Positions 44,746 through 53,874 of a stretch of 64,000 nucleotides of DNA are shown piece after piece; the first letter of the stretch is position 1, and the number at the start of each line of letters is the position of its first letter. A program made the translations under genes and the position numbers. The notes under the pieces are model-generated. The model did no database searches. It was not told the DNA's origin and worked only from the letters and a program-made list of their open reading frames with translations. The DNA is from Methylorubrum populi (GTDB lineage: Bacteria > Pseudomonadota > Alphaproteobacteria > Rhizobiales > Beijerinckiaceae). The stretch lies in NCBI GenBank assembly GCA_036946625.1, contig JAQIIU010000002.1, forward strand, positions 992,001-1,056,000, in the 5' to 3' direction.

Positions 44746-45695
44746 CTACTGGCAGAGGCGGTGTCCGGCGTTGCGCTCGCGCAGGTCGAGATGCAGGTGG
44801 TTGCCGTGCGCCGCGTCGCTGCCCGGCCCCAGCACCGTGCGGAAGAAGCCGCAGGCGCTCGCGCGCACCGAGGCGAGGAAGGCCGCCTCCGGCGTACCCT
44901 CGGACACGGCCGTCACCTTGAGGCCCGCCCGCTCGGCGAAGCCGTAGCCCATCACGTCGATGGCGTTGGCGAAGCTGTGCTCGCTGAGCTTGGCGTCGCT
45001 GTCGTGATTCTGGCCGCGGCAGACATAGGTGCCGCCGAGCGCCAAGCTCCTCAGGCTCTCACCCAGATCTTTTTGCGCGGCGACCTGAACCTCGGTGGCC
45101 CAGCGGGCCAGCGCTTCCGCAGCCCGGCAGGTCAGGGTCGCGGCCGGCTCCAGCGCCACGCCGTCGGCGAGCGCCGTGACATCAGGGGTCGAGGCGCGCT
45201 GCACTGGCCGTTGCCGAGCGGCGCCAGCGCCTCGAAGCGCGCGCCGAGCCGTTCCAGCCGGCGCAGGCAGGCGGTGTCGTCCGGCGCTGAGACCTTGAGC
45301 GCGAGGGCCGCCTCCCCCGACAGCTCCGGCGGACGCTCCGGCGGCAGGGGCGCCTCCGGCAGGGCGGCCGGCGAGTCCTTCGCATCCTTCGGTGCCTCCT
45401 CGGGTGCCTCCTTGGACTGGAGCGCCTCCGGCTTCTTCTCCGAACCGCTGTCCGAACCGGTCTTCGAACCCTTGGTGAGTTCCGGCGGGCGCCCCGGCGG
45501 CAGCGGCGTCACCTGCGGCGGGGGCGGGACGAGATCGTTCGGGCGCTCCGGCGGCTGGGGCGGCGGCAGCGGCACCGTCGCCGCGGGAGGTGAGCCGGAC
45601 GATCTGGCCGGCTCGGCCCGGGGCGGTTCGACCCAGGCCGGGGCGGCCCACAGGCCGAGCCCGACGGCGAGGCTGGCGACGGTGGGAGACTTCAT
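44746..45695 (-). pseudogene. Extensin-like C-terminal domain protein, frameshifted
   Basis: The start at 45695 gives a signal peptide (TVASLAVGLGLWAAPAW), a Pro-rich stalk and CLRRLERLGARFEALAPLGN, reaching QCSAPRP before running into a wrong frame. The neighbouring frame continues at once with DVTALADGVALEPAATLTC, TYVCRGQNHDSDAKLSEHSF, ANAIDVMGYGF and AHGNHLHLDLRERN, the Extensin_C block with its HxH-like metal site. One missing base at the run of four C (complement of 45185-45188) explains both halves. Fixed, it would be about 316 residues. It may be a true lesion, slippage, or a sequencing error. These proteins are likely peptidoglycan-related. Confidence 0.85.
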
Positions 45696-45897
45696 GCCGC
45701 GATCGTCCTCGCTCGCCTGGGCGCGCCCTTGCCCATCCCCTCATCCGCCGCCCGGCCCCGGCTGGCAAGGACGCGACGGCCACGCGCCGCGCGAAATCGT
45801 AAGACGATGTGGCGGGTGAGCCCTGTCACTTTGCGCAGCCCGAACCACAAACCTATGTTCAGCCCACGATCGCACGACGCTCCGCGAAGGCCCGTTC

Positions 45898-47991
45898 ATG
45901 ACAGCCGACACCGCACGCGACTTCCCCGAGGGCTCCGACGCCCGCCCGGCGACGGCGAACCCCTTCGACGCGGACGCATGGTCGACGCCCTTCGGCCTGC
46001 CGCCGTTCGAAGCGATCCGGCCGGAGCATTACGTGCCGGCCTTCGCCAGCGCCCTGAAGGCGCACGAGGCCGAGATTACGGCCGTCGCCGACGACGCCGA
46101 GGCGCCGAGCTTCGCCAACACCGTCGCGGCGATGGAGCGGGCGGGCGCGGCGCTCGACCGGGTGGCGAACGTGTTCTTCAACCTCACCGGCAGCGACACC
46201 GGCCCCGAACTGCAGGCGATCGAGCGGGCGGTCGCGCCCCAACTCGCCCGGCATTCGAGCGCGATCACTCTCGACCCGCGGCTCTGGAACCGGCTCTCGG
46301 CGATCGATGCGGAGGCGGAAGGGTTGGACGCCGAGGAACGGCGCGTGCTCGACCGCTACCGCAGCCGCTTCCGCCGCGCGGGCGCCGATCTCGCGCCGGG
46401 GGCCAAGGCGCGCATCGCCGAGATCGCGACCCGGCTCGCCGAACTCGGTACGCAATTCGCCCAGAACGTGCTCGCCGACGAGCGCGGCTTCGTTCTGCCG
46501 CTCGACGGCGAGGCCGATCTCGCCGGCCTGCCGCGTTTCCTGCGCGACACCGCCGCCGCGGCCGCCGCCGAGAGGGGCGGCGGGCACAGCCACGTCATCA
46601 CCCTGTCGCGCTCGCTGATCGAGCCGTTCCTCGTCTTCTCCACCCGCCGCGACCTGCGCGAACGCGCCTACGCCGCCTGGATCCGCCGCGGCGAGAACGG
46701 CGGTGACAGCGACAACCGCAGCCTCATCTCCGAGATCGTGCGCTTGCGGGCCGAGCGGGCGCGGCTGCTCGGCTTCGACAGCTTCGCCCATCTCAAGCTC
46801 GACGACACCATGGCCGGCTCGCCCGACGCGGCGATGGACCTGCTGCGCAACGTCTGGAAGCCGGCGCTCCAGCGGGCGACCGCCGAGCGCGAGCAGCTTC
46901 AGGCCCTGGTGCGGGCGGAAGGGCACGACTTCGCCCTCGAAGCCCATGACTGGCGCCACTACTCCGAAAAGCTGAGGCGGGCCGAGCACGATCTCGACGA
47001 GGCCGCGATCAAGCCGTACCTGCCGCTGGAGGGCATGATCCGGGCGGCCTTCGACACCGCCTCGCGGCTGTTCGGCCTCGGCTTCGAGGAAATCCACGAC
47101 GTGCCGCGCTACCATCCGGACGTGCGCACCTGGATCGTGCGCAACGCCGACGGCTCGGAAGTCGGCCTGTTCCTCGGCGACTACTTCGCCCGGGCCTCGA
47201 AGCGTTCGGGCGCCTGGATGAGCGCCTTCCGCTCGCAGGAGCGGCTGAACGGCGACATCAAGCCGATCATCGTCAACGTGATGAACTTCGCCCGCGCCCC
47301 TCGGACCGAGCCGACGCTCCTCTCCTTCGACGACGCGCGCACGCTGTTCCACGAGTTCGGTCACGCCCTGCACGGGCTCCTCTCCGACGTGACCTACCCG
47401 CTCCTGTCCGGCACCGCCGTCTCGCGGGACTTCGTGGAACTGCCCTCGCAGCTCTACGAGCACTGGCTGCAGCAGCCGGAGGTGCTCCGCGCCCATGCCC
47501 GCCACGTCGAGACCGGCGAGCCGATGCCGGACGCCCTGCTCGAACGGCTGCTCGCGGCGGCCACCTTCAACCAGGGCTTCGCCACGGTGGAGTATGCGGC
47601 CTCGGCCATCGTCGACATGACGCTGCACCTCTCCGCGGCCGGCGAGGACGGGCTCGACGTCACCGCCTTCGAGACGGATGCGCTGCGCCGCATCGCCATG
47701 CCGGCGGAGATCGCGGCGCGGCACCGGGCGCCGCACTTCGCGCACATCTTCTCCGGCGACGGCTATGCCGCCGGCTACTACAGCTATCTCTGGTCGGAGG
47801 TGCTGGACGCCGACGCCTTCGACGCGTTCCGCGAGGCCGGCGACATCTTCCACCCGGAGACGGCGCAGCGCCTGCGCCGCACGATCTACGGCGCGGGCAA
47901 CCTGCGCGACGCGCGCGAGGCCTACACGGCGTTCCGCGGCCGGCTGCCGAACATCGAGCCGCTGCTGAAGAAGCGCGGGCTGGCGGCGTGA
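45898..47991 (+). CDS. dcp: M3-family peptidyl-dipeptidase / oligopeptidase
   Basis: The 697-residue zinc peptidase has the HEFGH motif at residues 485-489 with the third ligand Glu about 25 residues later in DFVELPSQLYEHW. N-terminal NPFDADAWSTPFGLPPFEAI and PEHYVPAFASALKAHEAEI, and C-terminal HIFSGDGYAAGYYSYLWSEV, are typical of Dcp and PrlC. There is no signal peptide, so it acts in the cytoplasm on short peptides. The Dcp versus OpdA choice is not certain. Confidence 0.92.
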   Translation: MTADTARDFPEGSDARPATANPFDADAWSTPFGLPPFEAIRPEHYVPAFASALKAHEAEITAVADDAEAPSFANTVAAMERAGAALDRVANVFFNLTGSDTGPELQAIERAVAPQLARHSSAITLDPRLWNRLSAIDAEAEGLDAEERRVLDRYRSRFRRAGADLAPGAKARIAEIATRLAELGTQFAQNVLADERGFVLPLDGEADLAGLPRFLRDTAAAAAAERGGGHSHVITLSRSLIEPFLVFSTRRDLRERAYAAWIRRGENGGDSDNRSLISEIVRLRAERARLLGFDSFAHLKLDDTMAGSPDAAMDLLRNVWKPALQRATAEREQLQALVRAEGHDFALEAHDWRHYSEKLRRAEHDLDEAAIKPYLPLEGMIRAAFDTASRLFGLGFEEIHDVPRYHPDVRTWIVRNADGSEVGLFLGDYFARASKRSGAWMSAFRSQERLNGDIKPIIVNVMNFARAPRTEPTLLSFDDARTLFHEFGHALHGLLSDVTYPLLSGTAVSRDFVELPSQLYEHWLQQPEVLRAHARHVETGEPMPDALLERLLAAATFNQGFATVEYAASAIVDMTLHLSAAGEDGLDVTAFETDALRRIAMPAEIAARHRAPHFAHIFSGDGYAAGYYSYLWSEVLDADAFDAFREAGDIFHPETAQRLRRTIYGAGNLRDAREAYTAFRGRLPNIEPLLKKRGLAA

Positions 47992-48023
47992 TGCCGATGT
48001 AGCTGGCAGCGCCCGGCCTCACA

Positions 48024-48118
48024 CCGTCATCGCGAGCGTCAGCGAAGCGATCCAGCGGCGCGACCGATCCGGAAAGGTCGGCGCGCTGGATCGCTTGCGC
48101 CGAGCCTCGCGATGACGG
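48024..48118. repeat. Palindromic repeat (CGTCATTGCGAG family)
   Basis: Arms CCGTCATCGCGAG...GCGAAGCGATCCAG and CTGGATCGCTTG...CTCGCGATGACGG form an imperfect hairpin between the converging dcp and ftfL genes. The inner CGACC/GGTCG pair adds to the stem. It probably acts as, or replaces, a shared terminator. Confidence 0.85.
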
Positions 48119-48169
48119 CGGAGCCGGGTCGTTCGATCCCTTCCCCACGATGGAGAGGGGCGCGTGGCG

Positions 48170-49843
48170 CTAGAACAGCCCGTCGATCTGCCCGTTGGCA
48201 TCGAGCCGGATGGTGTCCGCCGCCGGCACCTTGGGCAGGCCGGGCATGGTCATGATCTCACCGCAGATCACCACGACGAAGCCGGCGCCCGCCGAGAGTC
48301 GCACGTCCCGCACCGAGACGAGGTGGCCCGAGGGCGCGCCCATCAGGGTCGGGTCGGTCGAGAACGAGTACTGCGTCTTGGCCATGCAGATCGGCAGGTG
48401 GCCGTAGCCGTCCTTCTCGAAACCCGCGAGCTTGGTCGCCGCCTTCGATTCGATCCGGATGTCGGCCGCGCCGTAGAGCTTGGTCGCGATCGCCTTGATC
48501 TTGTCGGTGAGCTTGGTCCCGGTCTCGTAGGCGAAGCTCAGCGGCTTCTGCTCGCCCTCGGCGAGCTTCACCACCGCCTGCGCCAGCGCCTCGGCGCCGG
48601 CGCCGCCCTCCGCCCAGTGCTTGCAGGTGATCGCCTCGACCTGGAGCCGGTCGCGGCACAATTCCTTCAGCCGGGCGTGCTCGGCATCGGTGTCCTGAAA
48701 GAAATGGTTCACACCGACGACGACGGGCAGGCCGAAGCTGCGGACGTTCTTCACGTGGCGCTCGAGATTCGCAAAACCCTTCTCCAGCGCGTCGAGGTTC
48801 TCGCCCGCGAGATCCTTCTTGTCGACGCCGCCGTGCATCTTGAGGGCGCGCACGGTGGCGACGATCACCACCGCCGAGGGCTTGAGGCCGGTCTGGCGGC
48901 ACTTGATGTCGATGAACTTCTCCGCACCGAGGTCCGCGCCGAAGCCGGCCTCCGTCACCGTGTAGTCGGCCAGCCGCAGGCCGGTGCGGGTGGCGATCAC
49001 CGAATTGCAGCCGTGGGCGATGTTGGCGAAGGGGCCGCCGTGGATCAGGGCCGGGTTGCCCTCCAGCGTCTGCACGAGGTTCGGCTGCAGCGCGTCCTTG
49101 AGCAGCACCGTCATGGCGCCGGTGGCCTTCACCTCGGCCAGCGTCACCGGCTTGCGGTCGCGGGTCTCGGCGATGACGATGCGGCCGAGCCGCTCCTCCA
49201 GATCCGCGAGGTCCTTCGCGAGGCAGAACACCGCCATCACCTCGGAGGCGACCGTGATGTCGAACCCGTCCTCGCGCGGAAAGCCGTTGGCGACGCCGCC
49301 GAGCGACTGGTTGATGACGCGCAGCGCCCGGTCGTTCATGTCGACCACGCGGCGCCAGTGGATGCGGCGCACGTCGATGTCGAGCTCGTTCGCCCAGTAG
49401 ATGTGGTTGTCGATCAGCGCCGCGGCGAGGGCGTGGGCCGAGGTGATGGCGTGGAAGTCGCCGGTGAAGTGCAGGTTGATCTGCTCCATCGGCACGACCT
49501 GCGCCTTGCCGCCGCCGGCCGCGCCGCCCTTCATGCCGAAGCAGGGGCCGAGCGAGGGCTCGCGCAGGCACATCACCGCCCGCTTGCCGATGCGGTTGAG
49601 CGCGTCGCCGAGGCCGACCGTCGTCGTGGTCTTGCCCTCGCCCGCGGGCGTCGGCGAGATCGCGGTGACGAGCACCAGCTTGCCCTCGGGCCTGCCGTCC
49701 AGCGACGTGATGAAGCCGTGGTCGATCTTGGCGATGTGCCGGCCGTAGTTGTGGAGCGCCTCGTCGGGGATGCCGAGCTTTTCGGCGACCTGGGCGATGG
49801 GCTTCAGGGTCGCCGCGCGGGCGATCTCGATGTCTGAGGGCAT
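48170..49843 (-). CDS. ftfL: Formate--tetrahydrofolate ligase
   Basis: The 557-residue enzyme joins formate to tetrahydrofolate with ATP, giving 10-formyl-THF. In methylotrophs it feeds formate carbon into the serine cycle. The ATP site is [16 protein letters not shown] (residues 65-80). [30 protein letters not shown] and [20 protein letters not shown] are conserved, and the length equals that of Methylorubrum extorquens FtfL. ATG 49843 follows GGTGAGAG. The gene is monocistronic here, away from mtdA/fch, which is usual for the genus. Confidence 0.97.
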   Translation of the reverse strand: MPSDIEIARAATLKPIAQVAEKLGIPDEALHNYGRHIAKIDHGFITSLDGRPEGKLVLVTAISPTPAGEGKTTTTVGLGDALNRIGKRAVMCLREPSLGPCFGMKGGAAGGGKAQVVPMEQINLHFTGDFHAITSAHALAAALIDNHIYWANELDIDVRRIHWRRVVDMNDRALRVINQSLGGVANGFPREDGFDITVASEVMAVFCLAKDLADLEERLGRIVIAETRDRKPVTLAEVKATGAMTVLLKDALQPNLVQTLEGNPALIHGGPFANIAHGCNSVIATRTGLRLADYTVTEAGFGADLGAEKFIDIKCRQTGLKPSAVVIVATVRALKMHGGVDKKDLAGENLDALEKGFANLERHVKNVRSFGLPVVVGVNHFFQDTDAEHARLKELCRDRLQVEAITCKHWAEGGAGAEALAQAVVKLAEGEQKPLSFAYETGTKLTDKIKAIATKLYGAADIRIESKAATKLAGFEKDGYGHLPICMAKTQYSFSTDPTLMGAPSGHLVSVRDVRLSAGAGFVVVICGEIMTMPGLPKVPAADTIRLDANGQIDGLF

Positions 49844-50045
49844 TTCTCTCACCGTCGTTTCTTGTCGGCCGGGCTGGCGGCGCGCCTGAGCGGACGACCC
49901 GGCCACGATTACCCGATCGTCGCAGTTTGAGCGAAACGGCGAGGAAAAGCGTCTCGGATTTTTTTGATTCCGACCGTTAAGTTTCTTCAGGGGACGGAGC
50001 GCGATCCGCGGCGCCCGATCGTCGGCGATGCCGGGCGAACCCGGA

Positions 50046-50267
50046 TCAGCCGGTCATCGCGGTCGCGGTGTAGCCGGCCCCGGTCAGCGCCTGCGCCACG
50101 TCGAGGCTCTGGGCGCGGGTGGTCGCGGCGACGCTGCCCGATCCGACATCGACGGCGACCCGCGCCTCCGGATCGAGGCGGCGGATCGCGCGGCGCACCG
50201 CCTCGGCGCAGCCCTCGCAGGTCATCCCCTCCACGCGCATCCTCAGCTCGATCGGGCCCCGATCCAT
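50046..50267 (-). CDS. Heavy-metal-associated (CopZ-like) metallochaperone
   Basis: The 73-residue protein is a single HMA domain with the metal-binding [14 protein letters not shown] motif (CxxC), a ferredoxin-like beta-alpha-beta pattern and a terminal [11 protein letters not shown]. It probably carries copper(I) to a P-type ATPase or enzyme. The ATG 50267 follows GGAGA. No copper ATPase is adjacent. Confidence 0.88.
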   Translation of the reverse strand: MDRGPIELRMRVEGMTCEGCAEAVRRAIRRLDPEARVAVDVGSGSVAATTRAQSLDVAQALTGAGYTATAMTG

Positions 50268-50540
50268 GATGGCGGTCTCCTGCCTTCTTCGTCGCCCGCC
50301 CATGTGGCCCCGGGATCGCGCGCGGCAAGCCGGGCACGGCTTCGCACCGAATGCACGGGGAGAAGCCGGCACGCCGCCTTGCAGCGGAGGTCGGGCTCGG
50401 CGACATTGGGGTTACGACGAGCCGGGCGCGTACCCTCACGCCAGCCGGTGCGTTTCAGCCACACGCTTCGCGGGCGCCCGCCCCGCATCGTGCACGAGAA
50501 GCCCGGCCGCGGCCGCCAGACAGAAACGCGTCGATCGACG

Positions 50541-51998
50541 GTGAAGACACCGAAAGCCCGTACGATCCGCCCCCGCGGCACCCCGTGGATCCTCGGCCTC
50601 ATCGGCGTCCTGATCCTCGTCCCGCTGGCCCTGATCGCGCCGCTCGCAGCGATCGCTACGGTGTCGGGACTCGCCGTCGTCGGCGGATCGCTGCTGTGGC
50701 GGCGCCTCGCCAACGTCGCTGCCGCGCAGGAGGTCGTGTCGAAGGAGATCGGCGTGCTGTCCCAGCGCCTGGTGAAGCTGGAATCGGTCGCCGCCGCCCT
50801 GGTCCAGACGCGCATGACGGCTGCTGCGGGGGCGCAGCCGTCCGCGTCCTCCTCCGACGAGGCGGTCCGCGCGCTCGACGCGCGGCTCGCCTCCGGCATC
50901 GAGGAGGTGACCGCCGAGATCGGCATCCTCAGCGGCATCGTGCGCGAACTCGCCTCGGTGGTGGCCACGCAGGACGGCGACATCGCCCAGTTGAAGACGC
51001 AGGCGCAGGCCGCGGCGGTGGCGCCGGTTCCGGCCCGCAAGGCGCCCGCGGCGCCTCCGCCCGCTCCCGTCCCGTCCGAGCCCGAGGCACCGCCGATGCG
51101 GCTCGTTCCGCGCACCACGCCGCCCGCCCTCCGCGTGCCCGATCCCTTCGCGACGGTCGCGGACGAGATCCCGCTGATCGAGGCCTTCGACGGCGAGGGG
51201 CTCGAAGTCTATCTCCAGCCGGTCGTCACCCTGCCGCAGCGCAAGGTCGTGGCCTACGAGGCGCTGGCGCGGCTCAAGGTCGGCGAGGCGGTGCTGGCGC
51301 CGGAGACCTTCCTGCCGGTGCTGGAGCGGCACGGCCGCACCACGGCGCTCGACCGGCGCATGCTCCAGCGCGTCGCCACGATCGCGCGGCATCTCCAGGG
51401 GCGCGGCAGTTCGGCCTCGGTCAGCTACAGCCTCTCGCCGCAATCCCTGTTCGAGCCGGGCTTCCTGCGCTCGCTCGGGCGCCTCGTCAGCGAGGGGCCG
51501 GAACTGGCCGGGCGTGTCGTGATCGCGCTGCCGCAGGCGAGCTGGCGCAGCCTCGACGCCGAGCAGGCGGCGCTGCTGGCGGGCCTGCGGGGCCGGATCG
51601 GCTTCGTGATGGATCGCCCGATCGACCTGCGCTTCGACCCGACCGCGCTCGCCGAGCGCGGCATCACCCAGGTGAAGCTCGCCGCCGCCATGCTGCTGCG
51701 CCCGCTCGCCCGCGAGACGATGCCGGACATCGCGCTGGAGGATCTGGTCGCCTCGCTCGCCCGCGCCGGCATCCGCCTCGTGGCGACCGGGGTCGAGGCC
51801 GAGACCGAGGTGCCCGACCTGATCGATCTCGACGTGCCGCTGGCGCAGGGCGGCGTGTTCGCCGTGCCCCGCGCGGTGCGGGCCGAGGTGCTGTCCGCCG
51901 CGCCCGACGCGGCGCCGCCTCCGCCGTCCCCCGATCCGCCGCCGAGCCCGCCGCCGCAGCGCCGCCCCTTCCGGGATTTCTTGCGCAGGACCGGGTGA
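50541..51998 (+). CDS. Membrane-anchored degenerate EAL-domain protein (TipF-like)
   Basis: The 485-residue protein has two N-terminal transmembrane helices (about residues 15-50), a coiled-coil segment (55-145), a Pro/Ala-rich linker, and an EAL domain from about 200. The VVAYEALARL block keeps EAL, but other catalytic residues are gone: SVSYSLSPQSL replaces the SVNLS Asn, ALPQASW replaces the E-x-T-E Glu, and GFVMDRPIDLR lacks the DDFGTG Asp pair. It is therefore unlikely to hydrolyse c-di-GMP. This layout matches Caulobacter TipF, a c-di-GMP-binding flagellar positioning factor, and cheY-cheZ lie nearby. GTG 50541 has a weak ribosome site. A Pro-rich C-terminal tail follows. Confidence 0.85.
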   Translation: MKTPKARTIRPRGTPWILGLIGVLILVPLALIAPLAAIATVSGLAVVGGSLLWRRLANVAAAQEVVSKEIGVLSQRLVKLESVAAALVQTRMTAAAGAQPSASSSDEAVRALDARLASGIEEVTAEIGILSGIVRELASVVATQDGDIAQLKTQAQAAAVAPVPARKAPAAPPPAPVPSEPEAPPMRLVPRTTPPALRVPDPFATVADEIPLIEAFDGEGLEVYLQPVVTLPQRKVVAYEALARLKVGEAVLAPETFLPVLERHGRTTALDRRMLQRVATIARHLQGRGSSASVSYSLSPQSLFEPGFLRSLGRLVSEGPELAGRVVIALPQASWRSLDAEQAALLAGLRGRIGFVMDRPIDLRFDPTALAERGITQVKLAAAMLLRPLARETMPDIALEDLVASLARAGIRLVATGVEAETEVPDLIDLDVPLAQGGVFAVPRAVRAEVLSAAPDAAPPPPSPDPPPSPPPQRRPFRDFLRRTG

Positions 51999-52008
51999 CG
52001 ATCGGACG

Positions 52009-52233
52009 TCAGCCCCGGGCGGCGTCGCGCTCCAGGCGCTTGCGCAGGCGGGAGGCGCCGTAGGCTTCCGCCAGACGCCGGCGCGCCGCGTGCACGGGCG
52101 GCGCCTCGCGCTCGGCGCGGGCCGCGGCGATCACCAGCAGCGTCGCCGCGATGGAATGGTGCAGTCGCCCCTGTGCCCGGGCGCGGTCGAGGGCCTCCCC
52201 GGATGCGCGATCCGGCCGATCGGTCTTCGCCAT
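52009..52233 (-). CDS. Small basic protein, unknown function
   Basis: The 74-residue product is soluble, Ala/Arg-rich and helical (GRLHHSIAATLLVIAAARAE, HAARRRLAEAYGASRLRKRL). AGGGG precedes the ATG. No family is recognised. It lies between the converging EAL gene and the cheZ gene. Confidence 0.55.
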   Translation of the reverse strand: MAKTDRPDRASGEALDRARAQGRLHHSIAATLLVIAAARAEREAPPVHAARRRLAEAYGASRLRKRLERDAARG

Positions 52234-52362
52234 GGTCCAGCCCCTGCGGATTCCCTGATCGGATCCCCGCGTCCTTCTTCCGGGACGACCTGGACCGTTT
52301 TTCGCAAGGCCGATGACCGGATCAAGGCAGCTTGGCTGTGACGATGGGGAGATAGCCCCGGT

Positions 52363-52899
52363 TCAGGCGAACAGCGCGTCGATGGCGTCCTGGGCCGTGG
52401 CCGGCCCTCCCATCTGCGGGCCGTTGAGCAGCAGCGACTCGCTGCGGCTGCGGCGGTCGGCCTCCATCTCGTCGATGCCGGCGGCATCGCGGGCCTTCAC
52501 CGCCGTGCTGAAGCGCGCGAGCCGGCCTTCGAGCTGGCTCATCGCCTCCGCCACCTTGGCGATGCGCTGGCCGGTGATGTCCTGAAAGGCGCAGGCCTCG
52601 AAGATGTCGTAGATCTTGGCCTCGACCGCCTCGCGGTAGTCCGGCCCCGCCGGCAGCCCGAGGATCGACTCGGCGGTGCCCATGATGGAGTTGGTGGCGC
52701 CCGCCGTGGCCGCCACCACCTCGCTCAGCTCCTCGTGCACCATCGGCAGGCGGTCGCGGGTCAGCTCGTTGGCCCGCAACAGGGCGATCGCGTCCCGCAG
52801 GTTGGCGATGTAGTCGGCGATGTCGAGGAGTTCCCTCACCATCGCCGAAGGGGTGGAGGTCTGCGGCCGGCCGTCGCGTGCCACTGCCATCGGTCTCAT
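52363..52899 (-). CDS. cheZ: Protein phosphatase CheZ
   Basis: The 178-residue helical protein has the CheZ core AKIYDIFEACAFQDITGQRIAKVAEAM-type helix: the QDITGQRI segment holds the catalytic Gln and Asp. C-terminal GGPATAQDAIDALFA is a CheY-binding tail. It dephosphorylates CheY-P to reset the flagellar motor signal. It lies 87 bases downstream of cheY on the same strand. An ATG three codons later is an alternative start. Confidence 0.92.
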   Translation of the reverse strand: MRPMAVARDGRPQTSTPSAMVRELLDIADYIANLRDAIALLRANELTRDRLPMVHEELSEVVAATAGATNSIMGTAESILGLPAGPDYREAVEAKIYDIFEACAFQDITGQRIAKVAEAMSQLEGRLARFSTAVKARDAAGIDEMEADRRSRSESLLLNGPQMGGPATAQDAIDALFA

Positions 52900-52986
52900 G
52901 GGCGATCTCTCGCGAGGCTTGGTCGTTCATCCGCTCGGCGGGCGGCCGGGTTCAGCGGCCGCCGCGCCGGTGGCGGTCCGTGGGGA

Positions 52987-53370
52987 TCAGGCTCCGCAGA
53001 CCGCCTCGATCTTCGACTTGAGGGTCGCGGCGTTGAAGGGCTTGACGATGTAGTTGTTCACGCCGGCCTTCTTGGCGGCGATGACGTTCTCGGTCTTCGA
53101 CTCGGCGGTGACCATGATGAACGGCGTGGTGCGCAGGCCCTCGTCGGCGCGGACGTGCCGCAGCAGCTCGTAGCCGGTCATCGGCTCCATGTTCCAGTCG
53201 GAGATGACGAGGCCGTACTTGCGGCCCTTCAGGCGGGCGAGCGCCGCCGTGCCGTCGGAGGCGTCGTCCACGTCCTCGAAGCCGAGCTGCTTGAGGAGGT
53301 TGCGGATGATGCGCACCATGGTCTGGTAGTCGTCGACCACCAGGATGGGCATGCTGAGGTCGAGGGCCAT
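52987..53370 (-). CDS. cheY: Chemotaxis response regulator CheY
   Basis: The 127-residue receiver has Asp13/Asp14, phosphoacceptor Asp58 in LVISDWNMEPMTG, Thr88 in IMVTAES and Lys110 in YIVKPF. The DWNMP-like wording is CheY-specific. It binds the flagellar switch when phosphorylated. It precedes cheZ, so the pair can be made together. ATG 53370 is used; a longer frame to 53559 runs into the palindromic array. Confidence 0.95.
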   Translation of the reverse strand: MALDLSMPILVVDDYQTMVRIIRNLLKQLGFEDVDDASDGTAALARLKGRKYGLVISDWNMEPMTGYELLRHVRADEGLRTTPFIMVTAESKTENVIAAKKAGVNNYIVKPFNAATLKSKIEAVCGA

Positions 53371-53550
53371 GTGACGTGTGCTCCGATTGTCCCTGGTCGC
53401 TGCTGGCGGCGCGCGGCCCCTCCCCTTGCGATCGATGCCGCATCGACGGGCGAGGACGGAGCTGCCTTCCGTACCCGGGACAATAGGCGAGGCCCATTGC
53501 GAAGCCGTTAATCGGCATCCGCCGCACGATCCTGGCCGTATCGGCCGTTT

Positions 53551-53720
53551 CAGGGCCATCGCTTCAAGCGATGGCCCTGGTTTCTTGGCCAGCCTCAGTC
53601 GCCGGCGCCCGCCTCCGCGGGCTCAGGCTTTCGCTCCGCTCGATGCTTCTCAGGACCATGGTCCTGAGAAGCCCGCTCCGCGCGGCGCTCTTCGCGCCGC
53701 GAAGCCGCTCAAGCGGCTTC
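53551..53720. repeat. Array of palindromes between cheY and ribF
   Basis: Five inverted repeats follow each other in 170 bp: CAGGGCCATCGCTT with its complement (53551-53579), GCCCGC/GCGGGC near 53608-53623, a perfect 28-bp palindrome with half GCTTCTCAGGACCA (53645-53672), GCGGCGC/GCGCCGC (53682-53700), and GAAGCCGCT/AGCGGCTTC (53701-53720). The 504-bp gap 53371-53874 has no credible gene. The first palindrome recurs at 62241-62269. The cheY promoter should lie in 53371-53550. Confidence 0.85.
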
Positions 53721-53874
53721 GAGCGATGGGCTTGTCGGCCGTTTCCGGTTCGCTTGACCGGACGGGCCGATTTCGCCAAGTCTCCGGCCCGCGCGGCGGG
53801 GTCGAGGCGAACGCGGACGGCCGTTCCCGCCGACGCTGCCAGCCAGACCCGCGGCCATCCGATCGCAGGAGCCG

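Noticed and set aside
44746..45783. Treating the 345-codon frame as a full extensin gene
   Set aside because: Its first half is low-complexity Arg/Ala/Gly sequence; the true N-terminus with signal peptide lies in the neighbouring frame, so a frameshift is the better reading.
50268..50540. A coding extension of the EAL gene upstream of GTG 50541
   Set aside because: The frame stays open but the residues are Arg/Gly-rich noise with no ribosome site, and it overlaps the metallochaperone promoter.
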